Shown one piece after another: positions 1 through 10,200 of a DNA stretch of 64,000 nt. The first letter of the stretch is position 1; the number at the start of each line of letters is the position of its first letter. The stretch spans positions 27,155,001 to 27,219,000 of the forward strand of contig OX392538.1 in NCBI GenBank assembly GCA_947623455.1. Reading direction: 5' to 3'. This DNA comes from Mimachlamys varia. Taxonomy: Eukaryota; Mollusca; Bivalvia; Pectinida; Pectinidae. Both the position numbers and the translations under genes were made by a program. The notes under the pieces were generated by a model. The model searched no databases, was not told the DNA's origin, and worked only from the letters and a program-made list of their open reading frames with translations.

Positions 1-554
1 GGGAGACATATCAGGAGGACATGAGATTTGGTGCTTAGGGAGACATATCAGGAGGACATGAGATTTGGTGTTTAGGGAGACATATCAGGGGAATGAGGAT
101 TGGTGCTTAGGGAGACATATCAGGGGAAATGAGGATTAGTGCTTAGGGAGACATATCAGGGGGAATGAGGATGGGTGCTTAGGGAGACTTATCAGGGGGA
201 CATGAGGATGGATGCTTAGGGAGACATATCAGGGGAAATGAGGATTAGTGCTTAGGGAGACATATCAGGGGAAATGAGGATTGGTGCTTAGGGAGACATA
301 TCAGGGGAAATGAGGATTGGTGTTTAGGGAGACATATCAGGGGGGAATGAGGATGGGTGCTTAGGGAGACATATCAGGAGGAAATGAGGATGGGTGCTTA
401 TTGAGACATATCAGGGGAAATGAGGATGAGTTCTTAGGGAGACATATCAGGGGAAATGAGGATGGGTGCTTATTGAGACATATCAGGGGAAATGAGGATT
501 AGTGCTTAGGGAGACATATCAGGGGAAATGAGGATTGGTGCTAAGGGAGACAGA
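1..554. repeat. 36-bp minisatellite, cut by the window edge
   Basis: About fifteen head-to-tail copies of a 36-bp unit built around 'gggagacatatcagg', then a G/A-rich stretch and 'ggtgctta'. Units differ by a few substitutions and by the number of G or A residues after 'atcagg'. The array starts at the window edge, so its true length is unknown, and it stops abruptly near 554. It lies downstream of exon 2 of the minus-strand METTL27-like gene, so probably in that gene's second intron. Confidence 0.95.
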
Positions 555-833
555 CTTTAACAGTGAAGAATGGAAATGAAAAAGAGTCAAATGTTTAGCA
601 TGGGTCATACAGAATGTTCATATCAAATTTCAAGCTCTGTTTCTCACTATTCAATATGCAATGTTTTGGTCCAAACTTGCAGGAATAGGGAATTAATCGA
701 TGATCTCTATCTTTAAAAATTATTGTGATGTTGTTTTTTTTTATCTTTTTAATTATACATAAATCTGAAAAAATGGCATGTTTACAGCAAGTATGAAGTC
801 AAAACACTTTTAAAGCGTTTGTGAGCTAATTCC

Positions 834-1038
834 AGCACTGACCCCAATTCAAACTCTTTATAAGCACTGACCCCAATTCAAGCATTTTTCAAGCACTGAC
901 CCAATTCAAGCACTTTTCAAGCACTGACCCCAATTCTAGCACTTTTCAAGCACTGACCCAAGTTCAAGCACTTTTCAAGCACTGACCCCAATTCAAGCAT
1001 TTTTCAAGCACTGACCAAAATTCAAGCACTTTTCATCT
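834..1038. repeat. 29-bp tandem repeat
   Basis: Seven copies of a 28-29-bp unit starting 'agcactgaccccaattcaag', with starts at 834, 863, 892, 920, 949, 978 and 1007. This is a minisatellite independent of the array at the left edge, also in the presumed intron 2 of METTL27-like gene 1. The 280 bp between the two arrays hold nothing I recognise. Confidence 0.93.
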
Positions 1039-1294
1039 GCTGTATGAACTATGTAATAGTATCCAATAAAGTTACGTATCGCTAATGTCTTCTTAGTGAC
1101 CAAGATTTACATGGCAGTTTTCGTCGAGGAAGCAAAAGACCTTTACTCTTCCCGAACATCTGGTCAGAGTCGCTTTTGATTTTTCAAACGTCTCCGATGA
1201 AATAAATCTTTCTTATATAATACAATGACATGTATTGATATTTGGTGAAAATAAATTAAAAATAGTATAATTTGGAATATAACAGATGGAATAC

Positions 1295-4200
1295 CTCTTC
1301 GCCGACTAAACCCGTCCCTGCAGCCACATCCAGGATGTGCACCTTCTCCCGTTCGGAATTCCCAGGGTATAATCCGGTAATTTCACTTGCCACCTTAGCC
1401 GGGCCACAATATCCGTCATTGGTTAAGTCCTTTAAATAGAAACAATATAAAATTATTGTCAATACAGGCAATTCTAGATCTCTGTTTTATTCTGTTGAAC
1501 GGTGCCTCATCAGCAGCTGAGGACGTAGAAATACTTAGTTATAATAACATAATTTAATCTTGTTTAAAACAAGCATTTTCATTGGTTTAAAAGATTATGT
1601 TATCAGCCCATAACGTAAAAATTGACGTCGCTGTTTATAACGTCGCTTTTGATTGGCTGATGCAGCAGCGTAATGATTTGTAAGAGAAAAGAGTCCATCA
1701 ATAAAGAGAATTTTGGCAGGGTATAGATTAAATTATAAGTATTAACTTGAATCTATTTTTATGTTATTGGGTTATAACACAAAAAAAAAACCGGAGTGTA
1801 CTCTCATCATAAACAGCTTCGCGGTTTATTTAGAGTACACTCCTGTTTTTTGTGTTATACCCCCATAACATAAAAAATAGATTCAAGTTAATCCTTAATT
1901 AATTGTAGAATACATGTATTTGTATATTTGATACAGAACCCATTGCCTTCCTAACTTGGGCGAACGCTTAATCGTAAGCCCCATTGACGCAATCTGATTA
2001 ATTCTCACTCAGTTTTACAAGGACCTGACAGCATCCCCAAAGAGGTCAAGTTCTGGTGACCTTTGTCGCCTCTCTAATTGATGGCGTTTGACGCTGTCAT
2101 CTGCGGCAAGTCATTTCATCACAGCACTGGACATTAACTTGTTGTGACGAAATGACTTAAAGCACAGATAGGATTATGCAAACCTTTTCGCTCTCAAACT
2201 TTTAATGCAAAAGGTCGCAAAAACGTGACCCCTATGAGATGTTGCAGATCTTGATGCAGCAGAGGGAAGTTTACGGAACGGGTCGGAGCGGAGATCAGGA
2301 TATGATATTAAACCGATCGACGGATCCATGACTTTGATTTGCTTATTTTTAACGTCAAACTTACAGGTAAGCTAATTTAGGCTTGAAAAGATCGCCAGGA
2401 ATTCCAACTTTTAAATGTATGTGCCTACACAATACTATACAATTTATAAACATATACACATGGATATATGTACTGCAGTAGGTATAGTGATGGCGGAAAT
2501 AGAGCCCTGATGCACGTCTTGGACCAATGGGAGGCTCCGGGACTTATGTATTGATATTGTTTAATTGCTTGACTTGCAGTCGCTGGTTGTGTTATATCCT
2601 AATACACCCAGCGACTGTAGGTCAGGCAGTATCGATGTGAAGGTCTTTGAGCGTCCCTGTGCTCCGACACTGATCAGCTGCTGACTTGTGTCGTCCAGGC
2701 AGGAATATACGTACAGGTCTGAATTGAGCCTAACATTAGTGTTTTACTTGTATGTACAGGTATTGTAAATTATGAAATTCTGCATTGTGTTTACTAACGA
2801 CAGACATACCAAGGTTGATACATGATACAAATAATAATAGTCTTGACGTAAGTTTGCTTTTAATTCTTCAGTTTTTATTTTTGTAACAGAAGATCTAGAA
2901 TACATTATAAATATTTCTTAAGTGATCACGAACGTAAGCTCTCTCCCTTGCTCTCTCTAGTTGTGCTTACTTAATGCTGAACATTATGATAAACATTAAA
3001 TATTTAACACAAAAGTTTTAACCACTTGAACTACATTTTGGGTATAGTATTAACTATTTCCTATAATTCTTCATGATTTAACTAAATTTATGATATATTT
3101 CATAATTTAGACCAATTATAACTTTACAGAGATTCACATATTGTGATTGGTCTCTATAGAGTAAGACTCAATAATCCAAAATGGAAGAGTATTATGCCTT
3201 TATATGTTTTGTGTTGTTGTTATTGTTGAGCTTTATGTGTCAATTGTCTGTGTGGGAGGTTATTTACTTACATACTATACATAACAGTAACAGGAAATGG
3301 GGTAATGTGCAGGATCACCCAAGGGTGTGCTTTTGCAGTCTGTGGATAATTGATCATGGCTAATTTTGAAATAATGTCTTTAAATGTCAGGGGGTTGTAT
3401 TCCTATAAAACAAAAAGAGTTGATTTATTTAATTGGATAAAAGCAAAGAAAAAAACAGTTGTATTTTTGCAAGAAACACATAGTTGTAAAGAAATTGAAA
3501 CACAGTGGGAAGATGAATGGGGGAGTAAAGGTATTTTTAGTCATGGAAGTACATCGAGTGCAGGCGTAGCAATTTTTTTTGGAAATGAAGTGGATATTGA
3601 GATACATAGTAAAATTATAGATTCAGAAGGAAGATACATTATATTAGATATTTCACTTAATGGAACCAGGCTTACTTTAATAAATTTGTATGGACCAAAT
3701 GATGACAAGCCAGATTTCTTTGAAATTATTTACAGTAGAATGAGATTAATTCCAAATACTAAAATAATTATGGGAGGGGACTGGAATTTGGTACAGGACA
3801 TAGATAAAGATACTTATAATATTGTGCACGAGAGTCATAGACTAGCTAGAGTATTTATTGATAAGAGTATGGAAGAATTTGAATTATGTGATGTGTGGAG
3901 GCTCCACAATCCTGAGAAAAAAAATGTATACATGGCGAAGGAAAAACCCAATCAAACAAAGTCGATTAGATTATTTCTTAGTCTCACAAGATATACTTAA
4001 CATTGTTTCTAGCTCTAGTATCACACCTGGTTATAAAACGGACCATTCCTGTATATCTCTATCATGCATAAACAAAGAAAATATGAGAGGAAAGGGGTAT
4101 TGGAAATTTAATGCAAGCTTATTGAATGATGAGAAATGGGTAGATTTAGCAAACCAGTGTATTAGGGACACAATTGAAGAGTACTTGATAGATGGGAATT

Positions 4201-7200
4201 TTGATACATTAGATAATATACACTTAAGGGTTAATGACCAAATGATGTTTGAAATAATTAAAATGAAGATCAGAAGTTTAGCAATCGAATACTCAATAAA
4301 ACAATCTAAAGAAAAGAAAAAAAAAGAGCAAATGATCACAGAGAAAATACAAAACATTGAGAATTTAATGAATAATCTACCAACTAACCAGCTGTATGAA
4401 TCATTAGAAAAGGAAAACAGGGCATTATCTAACATAAGAAAAGAAAAGACTGAGGGAATTATCATTAGATCAAAGGTTGCATGGCATGAGAAAGGGGAAA
4501 AAAGTTCAGATTTTTTTTGTAATCTTGAAAAACAAAATTACTCAAATAAAACTATAACCGAGCTGATAGATGAAAATGGAAAACAATTGACAGATAAATC
4601 AGAGATATTAGAAGAAGAAAGACAGTTTTTTAAAACTCTATACACTAGTAAAATGGCATGCAATGATGACTCGCCTCTATTTAATCATGGGAAACATTTA
4701 AACCAGGTAGAAAAAGAAAGTTGTGAAGGTCTAATTACAGTAGTTGAATGTGGGAAAGCACTAGCCAATATGAAAAATGGAAAAAGTCCAGGATCAGATG
4801 GGTTTACAAGTGAGTTTTACAAATTCTTTTGGAAAGATTTGAAATATTTTGTATGTAAATCTATAAATTATGCATATAATCATGGCTCATTATCAGACTT
4901 TCAGAACCAAGGCATTATAACATGTATTCCAAAAGAGTCTAAAGATAGAAGATTTATACAAAACTGGAGACCTTTAACATTACTCAATACTGACTATAAA
5001 ATTGCCTCTTCTGCAATAGCAAACCGATCTAAAAATGTACTACCCTCAATTATAAATGATACACAGAAAGGCTTTATGAGAAATAGATTTATTTGTGAAA
5101 ATACAAGATTAGTATATGATATAATGCATGAATTGGAAGAAAAAAACATGTCTGGCTTATTACTCCTTGTTGACTTTGAAAAGGCTTTCGACTCTATAGA
5201 ATGGACTTTTATTCATAGATCTTTAAAATCTTTCAATTTTGGCGAATCTTTAATAAAGTGGATACAAATTTTATATCATAATGCAAAAAGCCGAATTATT
5301 AACAATGGATATTTTTCTTCCTTTTTTGATGTACAACGTGGATGTAGACAAGGGGATCCCATTTCACCATATCTGTTCCTAATAGGTGTTGAAATTTTAG
5401 CAATACAACTGAAAAAAAATGAAAATATAAAAGGTGTTCATATAAACAATAGAGAATATTTGCTTGGTCAATATGCAGATGATGCTTTTCTATTCTTGGA
5501 TGGTTCTTCAAAGTCACTATCAAATACTATAACTGAGTTCAATATATTTTCTACAGTATCTGGACTTAAATTAAACATAAATAAGTGTCGATTGATATGG
5601 ATTGGAAACAAGAAATATTCTGAAGAAATTTTATGTCCTGAACATAAATTTGACTGGTCTGCAAAACATTTCAAACTTCTTGGCATAGAATTTTCTTTGG
5701 AGTTATCTGAAATCATTGAATTAAATTTTAAAGAAAAGTTATCAAAAATAAAGAAATTGCTCGGAATGTGGTCTAAACGAAATTTGACTCTCTTAGGAAA
5801 AATCACGGTGGTTAAAACACTTGCATTACCTCTTATTACACATTTGCTGTATTCACTTCCAAACCCAGGTAAAAAATTGCTTAGTGATATTAATTCAGTT
5901 TTTTTAGATTCATATGGGGATACAAACCAGACAAAATTAAACGAGACACAATGATTCTTGAATATGGAGAAGGGGGTTTAAAAATGATACACATTGAAAG
6001 TTTTATGAAATATCTGAAAATTAAGTGGGTGAAGAGGTTATGTAATGAACATGGGGACTGGCAAAGTTTAGCAAAATCAAACTTTAGTAAATTTGGTGGG
6101 GAAAGAGTATGGAATCTGAAAAAAGCAAAACTGGAGGAAATAGCGAAAAATATAAATAATGCTTTCTGGAAAGATGTTGTTTTATCATGGAAAGAGTATA
6201 AAGATAATGATAATGAAATATCCAGTTTTCTTAGTGATGATATTTTGAATTATATACCAGTTTCAAGTTTCAAACAGTTTATTAAATTCCAAAGGAATGG
6301 GGTGAAGATGGTTAAGGACTTGTTAGATAATAATTATCAGTTTATATCGTTCAATGAAATTAATACTAGATGTGAGAAATTGAATTTTTTACAATACTTT
6401 GCACTTATAAACAACATCCCAAGAGAAAATTTAAATATGATTCGACAACAACCATTATTGAACAATCAACCAGAAAATAATAATCTTTTAAGAAGACTTT
6501 GTCAAACTAAGGATCTAAGGTATGTTTATAAGGGAATAGTTGCCAACTACAAACATTTTCCAGTTGAAAGGCAGGAAAAATGGAACAGAAAATTAAATAC
6601 AAATTTAAATGATGATATAGGTTGGGAAAAAATTTATTCAACAAGCTTTCTGGTGACAAGTGACTCAAAATTTCAAAATCTACAATTTAAGATTCTTCAT
6701 AGAATATTAACAACAAATAGTTTTCTTTACAAAATTAATGTGAAGGATGATGATTTATGTACTTTTTGTAGGGATTCACCTGAAACAATAGAACACTTAT
6801 TTTTTGATTGTGTGAAAATAAATAAATTATGGAAGGATTTAATAGCATGGATGAATGACCTAAATAACAACAACTTAATTATTGATGAAATTAATATCAT
6901 GGATGTGCTATTTCATTGTGAAAAGGGTCCTCCTATTATAAACTGCCTAATACTAATTATTAAATATTATATCTATATATGTCGGTTTAAAAACACTCAA
7001 CCATCCTTCAACGGTAGCAAAAGTCGAATTATGCAACAACAACACATTGAAAAATGTATGTGTATAACAAATAATACATTGGACATATTTAACCAAAAAT
7101 GGTCCCTCTTTGACATTTGAAGAAACTTTGGAAAATATGGGTAATTATAAACTCCTTAACAACCCTGAAATGATAGAAAATAATGAAAAGAAATTGTTAG

Positions 7201-10200
7201 TATGTAAGTAAATCACAAGTGTACATGTGTATTGTATGCCTGGCTGATCATATGTGTACATGTTTTTGTTTTTGATGACTATTAAACTATTTTTCAGTTG
7301 TATGTAGAAATTATGTGGTATGTATTGTAACAGAATAAATAGATATGTGTCAACAATTGTTAATGCCTTATCATGAATATTGTATGCAATGTGTATACTG
7401 TCAGGCATACAAGGGTGTGTGTTATGTACTTGTGTACAATGTACATGTACCAGTTGGTACCAGTGTGTGAGTGTATGTGTGTACAGTTATGTGTAGTATG
7501 TTTGACTCCTGTAATAGTTTTTTGTTATTTCAAATTAAAGAAACATAATACACTATATGTAGTTTAATTTCACACCATGACTGTACATTGTGTTGTGTTG
7601 TCTACAATGTTGTGTTATCTATATGTGTTAAGGTTTAGATTGATAAATATATTTTATTTCTCCAGCTTTGTTTCTTCAATAATTCGATAATGTCATTACT
7701 TGTACAAGATGTCAGAACAAAGGTTTACTTGTGTCGGTCAAATTTCATCATTCAATCTCTGAATATCCTTAACAATCAGTATTGCTTTTCATGACAGAAG
7801 GTCAAAGATCAAGGTCACTATTATTATTAAAAAAAATATAAGTAATGACTGACACAATTTTTTCATTCGATAGATTGAGTTTTCTTAACAAACTTTATTA
7901 TCAATTCTAGTTAATCTAAAAAAAAAAAAAAAAATGAAAAATGCCTGACTTAAATAAATTTATATATATTTTTTATTATTGGAATGAAAGAGAATGAAAG
8001 AATAAATGATTTGAAGTTTGAGAGAAGAAATGCAAGAGGAAGAGTGAATGAAGGGAAAGAGGCCTCCTGTGTGGGGTTACATGTTGTAAGAGGGATGATC
8101 CCAGGGCACCCCAACCCTGGCATCCTTCCAAAAAAAAAAAAGCTGGGGAATTAAAACAATTAAAACATTTTTCTGAACCTGAAAAAAAAGGCTAATTTAA
8201 GGACGTGTCTTCACATGTGCATGCACGTGTGTTTGTGTCCGGCAGCGGCGTAGCTAGGGTTGTTTTGAAGTGTACGCAGATGTGATGCCGAAGACAGCAC
8301 CCGAAGCGCTGGGAGGGGATATGTACGGGAGGGGGATACGTCCACCTCCCGGAAGCGGGTTCTGGGGGTTTCTCCCCGAGAAAACAAAATTGATTTCCTA
8401 AAGGTCTTTGGAGCATTTTAACGTGTTCTAGTGCCAATCATATTTACTTGAGTTTCTATCAGTAAATAATAAATATGTGTAAAATGAGCCTCACATTACA
8501 GTAATTCTGTAATTGGCCGCGGCTCCATATATATAAACATTTTTTTTATATACCGACAGAAACTCAAACGACTGTGTGCCAATTTTCAGATATAATGAAT
8601 TAAAGAATAAATACGCTCATTTTCTTGTACAAAAGTCTCATTTGTTTTTATTAAAAATGTGTTTTTAATGGTTTTATTTATGAAAATTATGTGTACGCAA
8701 CTGCGTACCAGAGTATAGAAAGCCACGCCCCTGTCCGGAGAAAGGTCATGTTTGTTCAAGTGCCCCCTTGTGGCGGCATGGTTTTGATAAAATACTGTGT
8801 TGAAGTCATCCAGCGAACTAGGTCACCCGGTCACATTATACGGACAACGCGTGAACCAGTACTTAGACATGTCCTGGTTTTGAGACAGAGCCCATCGCCT
8901 TCCATCATTAATTCAATAAAAAAAAAAATATTTTTCTATTTCAATCATCGTCGCCACACATTACTTACTGGACACTCGATAAATTGACATTATATCACAT
9001 ATAAACTTTACTGTGTACGATACAGAAGTTGGCCACCAATTGTGTACTTGTATACTCTGCTGGTGAATGTTTTTGTTCCCGAGGTTTGCTGGAGCCTCCA
9101 TAGCTACAGTTAATCTTATTTGAGTAGTGGCACGGTACATAATATACATATTTTCGTAGTACACGATTTGAAATTATACAGAACAAGTTTAATGTTACTT
9201 CAAAATTCACAAATTAAAGGGTTTACGCACCTGACCCTTCTGCTTCTACATTAGTTTAGAAATTTTGGATTCCTACCTTTTGGCCCCTAGCATCACTGAA
9301 GAGTCCTAGGAGGACGAAACAGTTGTATGATGCAGTTTTATTCATTTTTTTTGGCATACTGTATCTATTACTAAATTTAAGAGGTGCAGTATATGTGTGT
9401 CTTACGTCATCTTTATAAAAAAAACGTTACAACCAAAAGTAGATAACAGCAAGGCAAGTGTCCTCTTACAGGTTCAACGATAAGCGACTGATGTCAAACA
9501 CACATGTTTAACTTCCATGAAGGTACGTCCTTTAAGGTCTTTATGGCGAAAAAATAAAACCAAATCAAACTCGTCTTTAAACAAAGTCATGTCTCTTTAT
9601 TCAACAACCTTGACATTTAGCCGAGCCGTAGTTGCTTGAATTTCTGTCAGTATATAAAAAAGTTTATATATATGGAGCCGCGGCCCATTACAGAATGTAA
9701 TTACTGTAATTGGAGGCTCATTTCACACATATATTTATTATTTACTGACAGAAACTCAATCAACTGAGTTGGAGCATTGAAAGATCGAAATACGTAACAC
9801 CGGTATTTGCGTGATTGTACATTTACTGAATAATAATCCATTATACATGAGATGATGACATGAACAAAACGTTCGAAAACGATTAATTGATTGTTTGTTT
9901 GTCGTTAAATTGGTTTTAATTGGTTTAACGCCCTATTAAAAGCTAGGCCATTTAGAGTGGTCGAATGGTGCACTGGATAGCGCACTTGTCTTTCACCAAG
10001 GCGGCCATGGTTCGATTACCCGACCGGACGTTAAAAGGTATGGGATCACCTACCCGACCACTAGGGGTTTCTCCGGGTAATCCGGTTTCCTCCTACAGTA
10101 AGACCCTTTGCACGCAAACATCCGGGTCAACAAGAGTGATTAATATAAATTGTATAACTTAAGCTTGTTTCATAATTGCTGTAAAATAAATACACTTTAT

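Larger units (their letters stand above)
3350..7550 (+). mobile_element. L1/Tx1-type non-LTR retrotransposon (LINE), nearly complete ORF2 region
   Basis: In order: an apurinic-type endonuclease (from 3350), a reverse transcriptase, and a C-terminal CCHC zinc knuckle (in 5951..7120), then about 420 bp of AT-rich 3' sequence ending near 7545. No upstream ORF1-type gene is seen, so the copy may be 5'-truncated. The 5' boundary, poly-A tail and target duplications could not be fixed. The reading frame is long and mostly intact but broken twice, each time close to a homopolymer: A8 at about 3917..3926 and T7 at 5899..5905. It lies antisense in intron 1 of METTL27-like gene 1. Confidence 0.9.

Noticed and set aside
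3181..3363. 60-codon frame just upstream of the LINE as an ORF1 protein
   Set aside because: Hydrophobic, too short, lacks coiled coil, RRM or zinc knuckle; probably 5' untranslated or flanking DNA.
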